From: Kitasatospora papulosa
GTDB taxonomy: Bacteria > Actinomycetota > Actinomycetes > Streptomycetales > Streptomycetaceae
Assembly: GCF_000717245.1 (NCBI RefSeq)
Contig: NZ_JNYQ01000012.1
Span: forward strand, 62,001-126,000
Direction of reading: 5' to 3'
Length of the DNA stretch: 64,000 bases
Positions 7,872-16,663 of the stretch are shown here, piece after piece (within the stretch, counting starts at the first letter, position 1; the number at the start of each line of letters is the position of its first letter). Below the pieces are notes generated by a model. It saw only the letters and a program-made list of their open reading frames with translations. It had not been told where the DNA came from and made no database searches. Made by a program: the position numbers and the translations under genes.

Positions 7872-8819
7872 TCAGGGGCGGCCGGTGAGATAGCCGCCCA
7901 TGGACGTGAAGTACTCGGTCGCGGGCAGTTCCCGGCCGTCCTCCGTGCGGACACGGGTGACGGCGAGGCCGTGGTTCCGGCCGGTGCGGGCGTCGGACCC
8001 GGCGACGATCACCACGCCCTCGCCCTCGCGGTAGAAGACGCGGCCCGGGGTTCCGCCGTACCTGCCCTGGGACACCACCGCGGCGAGGATCTCGACGCGC
8101 CTGCCCCGGTGGAAGGTGAAGGCGCTGGGATACGGCTCGGACTGGGCGCGGACCAGGCGTTCGAGGTCTTCGGCCGGCCAGTTCCAGTCGATGCGGATGT
8201 CCTCGGCCGCACGCTTGTGGAAGAAGGTCGCCTGGGAGCGGTCCTGCCGGGTGAACTCCGTCTGTCCCGCGGCGATGAGGTCCAGTGCGCCGATCGTGAC
8301 CGGGCCGATGAGGTCGACGGTCTTGTGGAAGAGGTCGGTCGCGGTGTCCGTGGGGCCGACCGCGACCGCCTCCTGCCGGACGATGTCGCCGGCGTCGAGT
8401 TCGTCGTTCATCATGTGCGCGGTGACGCCCACTTCGGACTCGCCGTTGATCAGTGCCCAGATCAGCGGGGAGAAGCCCGCGTACTTCGGCAGCAGGGAGT
8501 CGTGGATGTTCAGCGTGCCGTGGCGCGGGAGGCCGAAGATGCGCGGAGGGATCCAGGTCCGCCAGTTGTTGGCCACGATGATGTCCGCGTCGGCCTCCTG
8601 GAGGCGCGCGAACAACTCGTCGTCGTCCGGCCGGTTGCGGATCAGCACCGGTACGTCCCGCGCTTCGGCGAGGTCGGCGACGGAGTCGCTCCAGATCTTC
8701 TCGTACGCGTGCTCACTCCTGGGGTGTGTCACCACCAGCACCACGTCGTGCTCGGAGTCCAGGAGGGCTTGCAGGGTGCGGTGCCCCCAGGTCTGGTACC
8801 CGAACATGACGACCCGCAT
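7872..8819 (-). CDS. cchA: N5-hydroxyornithine formyltransferase of coelichelin biosynthesis
   Basis: The 315-aa protein belongs to the methionyl-tRNA formyltransferase superfamily. It has the N10-formyl-THF-binding domain with the catalytic set Asn104, His106 and Asp142 and the SLLPKYAG loop (108-115), followed by a C-terminal Fmt-like domain. By analogy with CchA it formylates N5-hydroxy-L-ornithine to give the formyl-hydroxamate monomer loaded by NRPS module 1. It is divergent from cchB across a 245-bp region holding two iron boxes and is followed by its own terminator. Assignment rests on the domain plus the unmistakable cch context. Confidence 0.93.
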   Translation of the reverse strand: MRVVMFGYQTWGHRTLQALLDSEHDVVLVVTHPRSEHAYEKIWSDSVADLAEARDVPVLIRNRPDDDELFARLQEADADIIVANNWRTWIPPRIFGLPRHGTLNIHDSLLPKYAGFSPLIWALINGESEVGVTAHMMNDELDAGDIVRQEAVAVGPTDTATDLFHKTVDLIGPVTIGALDLIAAGQTEFTRQDRSQATFFHKRAAEDIRIDWNWPAEDLERLVRAQSEPYPSAFTFHRGRRVEILAAVVSQGRYGGTPGRVFYREGEGVVIVAGSDARTGRNHGLAVTRVRTEDGRELPATEYFTSMGGYLTGRP

Positions 8820-8856
8820 GTGTTCCTCCTCGGTACAGGCAATGACGAGTACCTAG

Positions 8857-8875
8857 TAAAGCGAGGCTTGCCTTA
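8857..8875 (-). promoter_or_regulatory. Iron box of cchA
   Basis: TAAAGCGAGGCTTGCCTTA matches the iron-box consensus at about 12 of 19 positions, with the core AGGCTTGCCT intact. It lies 38 nt upstream of the cchA start and is weaker than the box on the cchB side of the same intergenic region. Confidence 0.65.
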
Positions 8876-8961
8876 GTACGCAACAGGGCTGCCTGATGGC
8901 CCTGTTGGGAGGCCTTGTGTCGGGCCGGCGTGTTCCGTGCCCTATCGACAGCCGCGCGAGA

Positions 8962-8980
8962 TGAGCTTAGGCTCACCTAA
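8962..8980 (+). promoter_or_regulatory. Iron box of cchB
   Basis: TGAGCTTAGGCTCACCTAA matches the DmdR1 consensus at 17 of 19 positions, the best match in the window. It lies 84 nt upstream of the cchB ATG, consistent with overlap of the promoter for the cchB-onward transcript. Confidence 0.88.
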
Positions 8981-9064
8981 ATTACGGCGGGCCACTCAGT
9001 TCGGTGTGCCCGGACTTCGGATACCCCGCGACTTCAGGCGGCTTCCCCGCACGATCGGAGTGAC

Positions 9065-10408
9065 ATGTCTCAGGTTCAGCCTGGCGACGCACCTCAGGTC
9101 CTCGACCTCATCGGCATCGGCTTCGGTCCGTCCAACGTGGCCATGGCCATCGCGATCAGCGAGCACAACACGGACGCAGCAGCACAACAGTCCGTCTCCG
9201 CCCACTTCTTCGAGCAGCAGCCGCGCTTCGGCTGGCACCGCGGGATGCTGATCGACGACGCGACGATGCAGGTGTCCTTCCTCAAGGACCTGGTGACGCT
9301 CCGGAACCCGACCAGCGAGTTCAGCTTCCTCTGCTACCTGAAGAGCAGGGGGCGTCTGGTCGACTTCATCAACCACAAGAACCTCTTCCCCCTCAGGGTC
9401 GAGTTCCACGACTACTTCGAGTGGGCGGCGGCCAAGGTCGGCGACATGGTCTCCTACCGTCAGGAGGTCGTCGGTGTCACACCCGTCCTGAACGACGGCG
9501 GAGCCGTGGAGTACCTGGACGTGACGGTCCGTTCGGACGAAGGGCTGACGGTCCACCGGGCCCGCAACGTCGTCATCGGGACCGGGCTGCGCCCCCTCAT
9601 GCCGGAAGGCGTGGAACGCGGCGACCGGGTCTGGCACAACTCCGAACTGCTGGCGAAGGTGGAAGGGCTGGAAGGCGCCTCGCCCTCCCGGTTCGTCGTC
9701 GTCGGCGCCGGACAGAGTGCCGCCGAGAACGTCGCCTACCTGCACCGCCGCTTCCCCGAGGCCGAGGTCTGCGCGGTCTTCTCCCGCTACGGCTACAGCC
9801 CGGCCGACGACAGCAGCTTCGCCAACCGCATCTTCGACCCGGGTGCGGTCGACGAGTACTTCGCCGCGCCCGGCGACGTCAAGCGCAGGCTGATGGACTA
9901 CCACGGGAACACCAACTACTCCGTGGTGGACATCGACCTGATCGACGACCTCTACCGGCAGATGTACCAGGAGAAGGTCCTCGGCACCGAGCGGCTGCGC
10001 TTCCTCAACGTCTCCAGGCTCGCCGCCGTCGAGGAGAAGCCGGACACGGTCCACGCCACGGTGACGAACCTCGTCACGGGGGAGGAGGCCGTCCTGGACG
10101 CCGACATCGTGGTGTTCGCCACCGGTTACAGCCCCGTCGACCCGCTCGGCCTCCTCGGTGAGGCAGCCGGAAGCTGCCTGCGCGACGAGGAGGGCCGCGT
10201 GCGCGTCGAGCGCGACTACCGCATCGCCACCGAGGCCGGCCTGAGCTGTGGCATCTATCTCCAGGGCGGCACGGAACACACGCACGGCATCACCTCGGCC
10301 CTGCTCTCCAACACCGCGATCCGGGTCGGCGAGATCCTGGACTCGCTGCTCGCCCGTGGGGTGAAGGCCACGTCCGACGAGGCCCGGCCGCTGGCGGACG
10401 CCTCCTAG
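9065..10408 (+). CDS. cchB: L-ornithine N5-monooxygenase of coelichelin biosynthesis
   Basis: Flavin N-hydroxylating monooxygenase of 447 aa (SidA/PvdA/CchB family). The FAD-binding GxGxxN motif is GIGFGPSN (17-24), the NADPH-binding motif is VVGAGQSAAENV (about 212-223), and the C-terminal substrate/FAD signature is FATGYSP. It hydroxylates the side-chain amine of L-ornithine using NADPH and O2. This supplies hydroxyornithine for NRPS module 3 and, after formylation by CchA, for module 1. A strong iron box lies upstream, and 181 nt separate it from cchC. Confidence 0.95.
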   Translation: MSQVQPGDAPQVLDLIGIGFGPSNVAMAIAISEHNTDAAAQQSVSAHFFEQQPRFGWHRGMLIDDATMQVSFLKDLVTLRNPTSEFSFLCYLKSRGRLVDFINHKNLFPLRVEFHDYFEWAAAKVGDMVSYRQEVVGVTPVLNDGGAVEYLDVTVRSDEGLTVHRARNVVIGTGLRPLMPEGVERGDRVWHNSELLAKVEGLEGASPSRFVVVGAGQSAAENVAYLHRRFPEAEVCAVFSRYGYSPADDSSFANRIFDPGAVDEYFAAPGDVKRRLMDYHGNTNYSVVDIDLIDDLYRQMYQEKVLGTERLRFLNVSRLAAVEEKPDTVHATVTNLVTGEEAVLDADIVVFATGYSPVDPLGLLGEAAGSCLRDEEGRVRVERDYRIATEAGLSCGIYLQGGTEHTHGITSALLSNTAIRVGEILDSLLARGVKATSDEARPLADAS

Positions 10409-10589
10409 GAAGTCCGGGCTCTCCCGCACGTCCCGGCTCCCGCCGTCCCCGAGTTCCGCCGGGACGGGCACGCGGCGCCCGGCCCGGTGAGCGGACCCGG
10501 CGGCGGTCCCGCGGGTGCTTCCCGACAGGAGCCGGATTCCCCAACTGCCCCTGAAGCACCGGATGATCAAAGGGATATCGTACGTCGAC

Positions 10590-11648
10590 ATGAGCACGAG
10601 CGCAGTGGAGCGCCCCGTCATCAGGGGCGCGGCAGAAGCCCGTCGAAGGCGGGCGGTGGGCCTGGGCGCGCTGGTGGCGGTCCTGGTGGCCGGAGTGGTC
10701 GCGTCCCTGGCCGTCGGCGCGCGCGCGTTGAGTCCTGCCGAGGTCTGGCACGGGCTGTTCGCCGCGCCGGACTCCGATCAGCGACTCACCGAGATCAGGC
10801 TCATCGTGCAGACGGTGCGGGTGCCCCGGACGGTGCTCGCGGTCGTCGCGGGTATCGCCCTGGGTGTCGGCGGGGCGCTGATCCAGGGCTACACACGGAA
10901 CCCGATCGCGGACACCGGCCTGCTGGGCGTGAACTCCGGTGCCTCCTTCGCCGTCGTGACGGTCATCGCCGTGTTCGGCCCCACCTCCCCGTTCCAGTAC
11001 GTCTGGTTCGCGTTCCTGGGGGCCGGGGCCGCCGGCGTCGTCGTGTTCGGGCTGTCCAGCATCGGGCGGGGCGCCGGCAACCCGCTGACGCTAGCTCTGG
11101 CCGGTCAGGGGGTCACGGTGTTCCTCGCGGCGATGACCATGGCGATCGCGCTGTCGGACCTGAAGGCGCTGGACGCGCTGCGCTTCTGGAACGCCGGTTC
11201 GGTGGCCGGAGTCGGCTTCGACGTCATCGGGCCGGTCGGCGCGTTCGTCGCGGTCGGGGTACTGCTCGCGCTGACCACCCTGCCGTCGCTCAACCTGCTC
11301 AACCTGGGGGACGACGTGGCGCGCGGGCTGGGTGTCAACATCGCCCTGAGCCGCACCGTGGGCATCGTCGCCATCACGCTGCTGGCCGGCGCGGCGACCG
11401 CCGCATGCGGCCCCATCGCGTTCCTCGGGCTGATGGTCGCCCATGTGGCCCGCTATCTGACCGGGCCGGACTACCGCTGGCTGGTGCCGTACGCGGGTCT
11501 CCTCGGAGCCGTCGTGCTGCTGGTCTGCGACATCGTGGGGCGTCTCGTGGTGCGGCCGGGCGAGCTGGACGCGGGTGTGGTCGTCGCCCTGCTCGGCGCC
11601 CCGTTCTTCGCGGCGCTCGTCTGGCGAGGAAAGTTCAGGAGCGCATGA
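10590..11648 (+). CDS. cchC: Ferric-coelichelin importer permease 1
   Basis: FecCD-family permease of 352 aa with about ten membrane segments. Landmarks are VRVPRTVLAVVAGIALGVGG, LIQGYTRNPIADTGLLG and IAFLGLMVAHVARYL, the last being the cytoplasmic coupling region. ATG 10590 begins the usual permease N-terminus. A longer reading from 10563 is possible, but neither start has an ideal ribosome site. The gene overlaps cchD by 4 nt (ATGA), and the two should form a heterodimeric pore. Confidence 0.92.
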   Translation: MSTSAVERPVIRGAAEARRRRAVGLGALVAVLVAGVVASLAVGARALSPAEVWHGLFAAPDSDQRLTEIRLIVQTVRVPRTVLAVVAGIALGVGGALIQGYTRNPIADTGLLGVNSGASFAVVTVIAVFGPTSPFQYVWFAFLGAGAAGVVVFGLSSIGRGAGNPLTLALAGQGVTVFLAAMTMAIALSDLKALDALRFWNAGSVAGVGFDVIGPVGAFVAVGVLLALTTLPSLNLLNLGDDVARGLGVNIALSRTVGIVAITLLAGAATAACGPIAFLGLMVAHVARYLTGPDYRWLVPYAGLLGAVVLLVCDIVGRLVVRPGELDAGVVVALLGAPFFAALVWRGKFRSA

Positions 11649-12709
11649 ACGGCACGGATGTGAAGCGGCCCGTGGTGCCCGGCGTACGGCTGGGCAGCAT
11701 GTCCTTCGTCTGGCGGCCCTGGCTCGTGTCCGTCACGGTACTGCTGGCCGGGGCCACCTTCCTGGTGTTCTGCGTGTCCATCGGGGTCGGGGACTTCCCC
11801 ATCGGCGTCCCACGCGTGGTCGCCACGATCTTCGGACACGGCGAGCAGGTCGACGAGTTCGTCATCATGGACCTGCGGATGCCGAGAGCCCTGGCCGGGC
11901 TCCTCGTGGGCCTCGCCCTGGGGGTCTCCGGGGCCCTCACGCAGTCCATCGCCCGCAACCCGCTGGCCAGTCCGGACATCCTGGGGATCACCGGTGGAGC
12001 GGGTGTCGTCGCGGTGTTCCTGGTGACGGCCTCGGGCGGGGCGGCCGCGGCGGTCGTCAGCACCGTGGGCCTGTCCGCGGCGGCACTCGCCGGCGGCCTC
12101 GGGGCGGGCCTGCTGGTGTACTTCCTGGCGTGGCGGCGGGGAATCGACGGATTCCGGCTCATCCTCATCGGCATCTCGGTGACCGCCGTGACCGAGGCGC
12201 TCACGACGTGGCTGCTCGCCACCGCCGACATCAGGGACGTGGCACGGGCCCAGGCATGGCTGGTCGGTTCCCTGGACAACCGTTCCTGGGACGAGGTCCG
12301 GGTGGTGTTCTGGTGCTCGCTCGTCCTCCTGGCGGTCGTGACGGCCGCCGCGTTCCAGTTCAGGCCCCTGCACCTCGGTGACGAGGTCGCCGCCGGGCTC
12401 GGCGTCCGGTTCTCGAGGGTGCGGGCGGTCCTGCTGCTGTGCGCGGTCCTGCTGGCCGCCGCGGCGGTCAGTGCCGCGGGCCCCGTCCCCTTCGTGGCCC
12501 TGGTGGCCCCACAGGTGGCGATGCGGCTGGCCCGGCACCCCACGCCACCCCTGGTGGCCTCCGGGCTGGTGGGCGCCCTGCTGCTGCTCGGCGCGGACCT
12601 GGTCGCGCGGGCGGCGCTGCCGATCACCCTTCCGGTCGGCGTGGTCACCGCGGCGATCGGTGGCCCGTTCCTTGTATATCTGCTGGTGCGGTCGAACCTC
12701 AGACAGTGA
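11645..12709 (+). CDS. cchD: Ferric-coelichelin importer permease 2
   Basis: FecCD-family permease of 354 aa. It contains DLRMPRALAGLLVGLALGVSG, LTQSIARNPLASPDILG and VPFVALVAPQVAMRL. ATG 11645 has AGGAG at good spacing and overlaps the cchC stop (ATGA), indicating translational coupling. It pairs with CchC, while CchE supplies ATP hydrolysis and CchF delivers the ligand. Confidence 0.92.
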   Translation: MNGTDVKRPVVPGVRLGSMSFVWRPWLVSVTVLLAGATFLVFCVSIGVGDFPIGVPRVVATIFGHGEQVDEFVIMDLRMPRALAGLLVGLALGVSGALTQSIARNPLASPDILGITGGAGVVAVFLVTASGGAAAAVVSTVGLSAAALAGGLGAGLLVYFLAWRRGIDGFRLILIGISVTAVTEALTTWLLATADIRDVARAQAWLVGSLDNRSWDEVRVVFWCSLVLLAVVTAAAFQFRPLHLGDEVAAGLGVRFSRVRAVLLLCAVLLAAAAVSAAGPVPFVALVAPQVAMRLARHPTPPLVASGLVGALLLLGADLVARAALPITLPVGVVTAAIGGPFLVYLLVRSNLRQ

Positions 12710-12761
12710 CGGCGCACGGCTGGACGAAGACGACTGTACGAACCGGACGACGGGGGACCCT

Positions 12762-13601
12762 GTGGGCGCTCAGCACGGCACGACGAAGCATTCCGCGGCC
12801 TCGGACGAAGCGCGGCTCGCCGCCAGAGGTGTCACGGTCGGATACGGCGGACGGACCGTCATCGACGGGCTCGACGTGACGGTGCCGTCAGGGCTGATCA
12901 CCACGATCATCGGCCCCAACGGCTGTGGCAAGTCCACCCTGTTGCGCACCCTGACGCGGCTGCTCAAGCCCGCCTCGGGAGCGGTCGTCCTGGACGGCGA
13001 GGACATCGCCGGGCTCAGGACCAGGGACGTGGCGAAGAAGCTCGGCCTCCTGCCGCAGGCCCCGGTCGCGCCGGAGGGCCTGACGGTGGCCGACCTGGTC
13101 GCACGCGGGCGCCACCCGCACCAGAGCTGGCTGCGGCAGTGGTCCTCGGACGACGCATCCGTCGTGGAGCGGGCCCTGGCCATGACCGGGGTGTCCGAAC
13201 TGGCCGACCGTCCGGTGGACTCGTTGTCGGGAGGGCAGCGCCAGCGCGTCTGGATATCGATGACGCTTGCTCAGGGCACCGACCTGCTGCTGCTGGACGA
13301 GCCGACCACGTATCTCGACCTGGCGCACGCGATCGACGTCCTCGACCTGGTGGACGACCTGCACGAGTCCGGCCGCACCGTGGTCATGGTGCTGCACGAC
13401 CTCAACCTCGCCACCCGGTACAGCGACAACCTCGTCGTCATGCGGGCGGGTTCGATCCTGGCGCAGGGGCACCCGCGCGACGTGATCACGGCCGAGCTGC
13501 TGCACGAGGCGTTCGGGCTGAACGCCAAGGTGATCGACGATCCGGTGGGGGACCGGCCGCTCATCGTGCCCATCGGGCGGACCCATGTGCAGCTCAACTG
13601 A
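12762..13601 (+). CDS. cchE: Ferric-coelichelin importer ATPase
   Basis: This 279-aa FecE-type ATPase has Walker A GPNGCGKST (about 51-59), LGLLPQAP at the Q-loop, signature LSGGQRQRVW, Walker B LLLLDEP and H-loop VMVLHDLN. The GTG at 12762 is chosen because GGGGGA lies just upstream. The frame continues upstream into cchD with no family similarity. It begins 52 nt after cchD and ends 26 nt before the iron box of cchF, so it is probably the last gene of the cchB-E transcript. Confidence 0.9.
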   Translation: MGAQHGTTKHSAASDEARLAARGVTVGYGGRTVIDGLDVTVPSGLITTIIGPNGCGKSTLLRTLTRLLKPASGAVVLDGEDIAGLRTRDVAKKLGLLPQAPVAPEGLTVADLVARGRHPHQSWLRQWSSDDASVVERALAMTGVSELADRPVDSLSGGQRQRVWISMTLAQGTDLLLLDEPTTYLDLAHAIDVLDLVDDLHESGRTVVMVLHDLNLATRYSDNLVVMRAGSILAQGHPRDVITAELLHEAFGLNAKVIDDPVGDRPLIVPIGRTHVQLN

Positions 13602-13627
13602 GCTTTTCGTAAAGGAAATCGCTATAG

Positions 13628-13646
13628 TTAGGCTAGGCTAACCTCA
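13628..13646 (+). promoter_or_regulatory. Iron box of cchF
   Basis: TTAGGCTAGGCTAACCTCA matches the iron-box consensus at 16 of 19 positions and lies 71 nt upstream of cchF. Its presence inside the gene run implies a second iron-repressed promoter for cchF and probably cchGHI. Confidence 0.85.
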
Positions 13647-13717
13647 CTCCGTATGGATAAGGTTTGGCTGCCCTCGCACGGGGTGTAGCGGACAGCGCGA
13701 AAGCAGGGGATTGACGG

Positions 13718-14770
13718 ATGCTCTTCCACAGATCGACGTTTCCGAAGCCGGGGCGGCGGCTGGCGGCGGCCCTCGCCGCAGTGACGCTCGGCGTCGGCCT
13801 CCTCGCGGGGTGCGGTTCCGACAGCGAGGACGGGACGAGCGACAAGGCCCCCGCGGCCGCGTCCGGGGCCTTTCCGGTGACCGTGGAGCACGCCTTCGGA
13901 TCCATCGAGGTCACCAAGGCTCCCGAGCGGGTCGTCTCCGTCGGCTACACCGACGACCAGGCCGTCCTCGCGCTCGGCATCAAGCCGGTCGGCATGGTCG
14001 ACCAGTACCCGAACCCGGCCGGCACGTCCCCCGACATCAACACGCAGTGGCCCTGGGTGAAGGACAAGTGGGGCGACACCCGCCCCGAGGTCGTGATGAG
14101 CAACGGCGACTCCGGCCCCAACTACGAGAAGATCGCAGCCCTCAGGCCCGACCTGATCATCGCGGTCTACTCCGAGATCGACCGGGCCGCCTACGACAAG
14201 CTCTCCAAGATCGCCCCGACCGTGGGCCGCACCAAGGCCGAGAAGGAGCTCTTCAGCGCCCCCTGGCAGGACAACGCGGTCCACATCGCCAAGGCGCTGG
14301 GCAAGGAGGACGAGGGCACCGCGCTGGTGAAGGGCATCCAGGAGAAGCTGGACGCCGCGAGTGAGGCGCACCCGGAGTTCGCCGACCAGACGGCGGTCGC
14401 GCTGTCCTGGTACGAGGACTCGGTCGCGCCGTTCACCACGACCGACGTACGCGGGCGGCTGGTGACGGGCATCGGCTTCAAGGGAGCGACGAAGATCGAC
14501 GAGATCGCCGGCGACTCGTTCTACACCAAGCTCTCCCCCGAGCGCATGGACCTGGTCGACGTCGACCGCCTCTTCGTCATCAACGACAAGGCCGACCAGG
14601 ACGCGCTCAAGAAGTTCGAGCTGTTCACCAACCTCTCCGCCGTCAAGGCCGGAAAGGTGTCGTACATGCTCGACAGCGAGGGTCCGGCGGTCGGTGCGGC
14701 CATGTCCCAGGGCACCCTCCTGTCCCTGCCGTACGCGATCGACGAGCTCGTCAAGTCGGTCGAGCAGTGA
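13718..14770 (+). CDS. cchF: Ferric-coelichelin-binding lipoprotein
   Basis: Class III iron-siderophore-binding protein of 350 aa. The lipoprotein signal ends LLAGC with lipidated Cys32. The mature part has APERVVSVGYTDDQAVLALG, LRPDLIIAVYSEID and the C-terminal EGPAVGAAMSQGTLLSLPYA. It binds the extracellular ferric complex and hands it to CchCD. Its own iron box lies upstream, and it is followed at 43 nt by the exporter half cchG. Confidence 0.92.
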   Translation: MLFHRSTFPKPGRRLAAALAAVTLGVGLLAGCGSDSEDGTSDKAPAAASGAFPVTVEHAFGSIEVTKAPERVVSVGYTDDQAVLALGIKPVGMVDQYPNPAGTSPDINTQWPWVKDKWGDTRPEVVMSNGDSGPNYEKIAALRPDLIIAVYSEIDRAAYDKLSKIAPTVGRTKAEKELFSAPWQDNAVHIAKALGKEDEGTALVKGIQEKLDAASEAHPEFADQTAVALSWYEDSVAPFTTTDVRGRLVTGIGFKGATKIDEIAGDSFYTKLSPERMDLVDVDRLFVINDKADQDALKKFELFTNLSAVKAGKVSYMLDSEGPAVGAAMSQGTLLSLPYAIDELVKSVEQ

Positions 14771-14813
14771 GGCCCGTCGCCCGCGCCCGCCGTCGGCCCG
14801 GTCCGGTTCCCGA

Positions 14814-16604
14814 GTGAGCGGCACGGACACCCGCGTCGCCCCCGCCGCCACCCTGCGCACGGCGGCCGGAGGCGAGTCCACCCGGTGGGTCGCCGCGCGC
14901 TGCCGTGAGGTGCCCTGGCTGACGGCCGCCACCGTGTTCACCACGGTGGCGGGGGCCGCGCTCCAGGTGCTTCCGGTGCTCCTGCTGGGCCGGGTGGTCG
15001 ACGGTGTGGTCGAGGGCGACGGGCGCTCGGTCCTGGTCACGACCGGGATCCTGATGGCAGCCGCCGCGCTGCTCGGCGCGGCGGCCACCGCGGTCTCGAC
15101 GTACCTGATCGGACGGCTCGGCGCGGATCTCCTCGCGCAGCTGCGGGAGGCCGCCGTCCGGGCCGTGCTCGGGATGCCCAGCGCACGGATCGAGCAGGTG
15201 GGCCGCGGAGACGTGCTGTCCCGGGTCGGCGACGACGTGGCCGTGCTCTCCCGAGGCATCCGCACGGCCATCCCCACGGTCTTCTCGGCGGGCGTGCTGG
15301 TCGCCATCGCCACGGTGGGCATGTTCGGGCTCGACTGGCGACTCGGGCTGGCGGGCGCCGGAGCCCTGCCCGCCTACGCACTCGCCCTGCGCTGGTACCT
15401 GCCCCGGTCGGCCCCGCTGTACCAGCAGCAGAGGGTGGCCCAGGCAGACCGCGCACAGGCGCTGATCAGCGGCCTGAACGGGATCGACACCGTCCGGGCC
15501 TACCGCCTGGAGGGTGCCTTCCGTGAGCAGGTCACCGACAAGTCCTGGCGCGTGCGCGAGCTCGGTATCCAGGTCTTCCGGATCTTCGGCCGCTTCGTCG
15601 GCAGGGAGAACCGCGCCGAGTTCATCGGGCTGGTCCTGATCCTCGTGGTGGGCTACGTCCTGCTGGAGACCGGCGCCGCGACCCTGGGCGACGTCTCGGC
15701 GGCGCCCCTCATGTTCCACCGGCTGTTCACCCCGCTCGGCGCCATCATGTTCACCTTCGACGAGGCGCAGAAGTCCGGCGCGAGCCTCACCCGGCTGGTC
15801 GGCGTGCTGGGGGAGTCCTCCGAGCGGCGACTGGTGGGCGACGCTCCCGTGGCCTCCGGTGGGCCCGTGCCCCACGCGGTGACGGTGGAAGGACTGACCT
15901 TCGGCTATCCCGGAGCCGAGGAACCGGTCCTACGGGACGTCAGCCTGTCGATCCCGGCCGGCGGATCGCTCGCCCTGGTGGGAGCGACGGGCGCGGGCAA
16001 GTCCACGCTGGCCGCGCTGATCGCCGGCATCGGTACCCCGCAGGCGGGATCGGTCCGTATCGGGCCGCACGACCTCGCCGGCCTGGACGAAGCGGGCGCG
16101 CGGGCGCTGGTGAGCATCCTGACGCAGGAGACGCACGTGTTCTCCGGTCCGCTCGCCGAGGACCTGAGGCTGTCCGCGCCTGCGGCGACGGACACCGAAC
16201 TGATGGACGCGCTGCGCGTCGTGGGAGCCCGTCCCTGGGCCGAGGAACTCCCCGACGGGCTCGACACCACGGTCGGTGAGGGCGGCGAACGCCTGGACGT
16301 CACGAAGGTCGCCCAGATCGCCCTGGCCCGGCTGGTACTGAACCAGGCGGGGGTGGTGGTGCTCGACGAGTCGACCGCGGAGGCCGGCAGCGAGGGCGCC
16401 GCCGAGCTGGAGAAGTCCGTGCGGGCCGCGTGCTCCGGCCGGACCACGCTGTTCGTGGCGCACCGGCTCACCCAGGCGATGGCGGCGGACCGCATCGCCG
16501 TGCTGGACGCGGGACGCGTGGTGGAGCAGGGAACCCACGAGGAACTGGTCGCCCTGGGCGGCCGGTACGCGCGCCTGTGGCGCGCCTGGCGCGAGGGCAG
16601 TTAG
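14814..16604 (+). CDS. cchG: ABC exporter half with ATP-competent core but degenerate signature motif
   Basis: The 596-aa protein has six membrane helices (about 40-310) and a C-terminal ATPase domain. Walker A GATGAGKST (390-398), the Q-loop in ILTQETHVFSG, Walker B VVVLDES (Asp518, Glu519) and the H-loop AHRL (His550) are intact. The signature LSGGQ is replaced by LDVTK (494-498), and the D-loop reads EAGS rather than SALD. It probably exports the finished siderophore together with CchI, whose defects are exactly complementary. The GTG at 14814 is the best start because earlier codons overlap cchF; it has only a weak ribosome site. Confidence 0.88.
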   Translation: MSGTDTRVAPAATLRTAAGGESTRWVAARCREVPWLTAATVFTTVAGAALQVLPVLLLGRVVDGVVEGDGRSVLVTTGILMAAAALLGAAATAVSTYLIGRLGADLLAQLREAAVRAVLGMPSARIEQVGRGDVLSRVGDDVAVLSRGIRTAIPTVFSAGVLVAIATVGMFGLDWRLGLAGAGALPAYALALRWYLPRSAPLYQQQRVAQADRAQALISGLNGIDTVRAYRLEGAFREQVTDKSWRVRELGIQVFRIFGRFVGRENRAEFIGLVLILVVGYVLLETGAATLGDVSAAPLMFHRLFTPLGAIMFTFDEAQKSGASLTRLVGVLGESSERRLVGDAPVASGGPVPHAVTVEGLTFGYPGAEEPVLRDVSLSIPAGGSLALVGATGAGKSTLAALIAGIGTPQAGSVRIGPHDLAGLDEAGARALVSILTQETHVFSGPLAEDLRLSAPAATDTELMDALRVVGARPWAEELPDGLDTTVGEGGERLDVTKVAQIALARLVLNQAGVVVLDESTAEAGSEGAAELEKSVRAACSGRTTLFVAHRLTQAMAADRIAVLDAGRVVEQGTHEELVALGGRYARLWRAWREGS

Positions 16605-16615
16605 GCACACCCTGG

Positions 16616-16632
16616 GTGGGAGATCCTCCCAC
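16616..16632. repeat. Perfect short inverted repeat in the cchG-cchH gap
   Basis: GTGGGAGATCCTCCCAC is a 7-bp perfect stem with a 3-nt loop in the 59-nt gap between cchG and the NRPS. It could be an attenuator or a translational control element for the very long cchH message. It is too short to call a terminator. Confidence 0.4.
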
Positions 16633-16663
16633 TCTCCTACGCTGGAAGGACGACGAGTCTCCG

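Noticed and set aside
14694..14813. An earlier start for cchG at 14694
   Set aside because: It would overlap cchF by 77 nt and add a Ser/Arg/Pro-rich segment unlike exporter N-termini.
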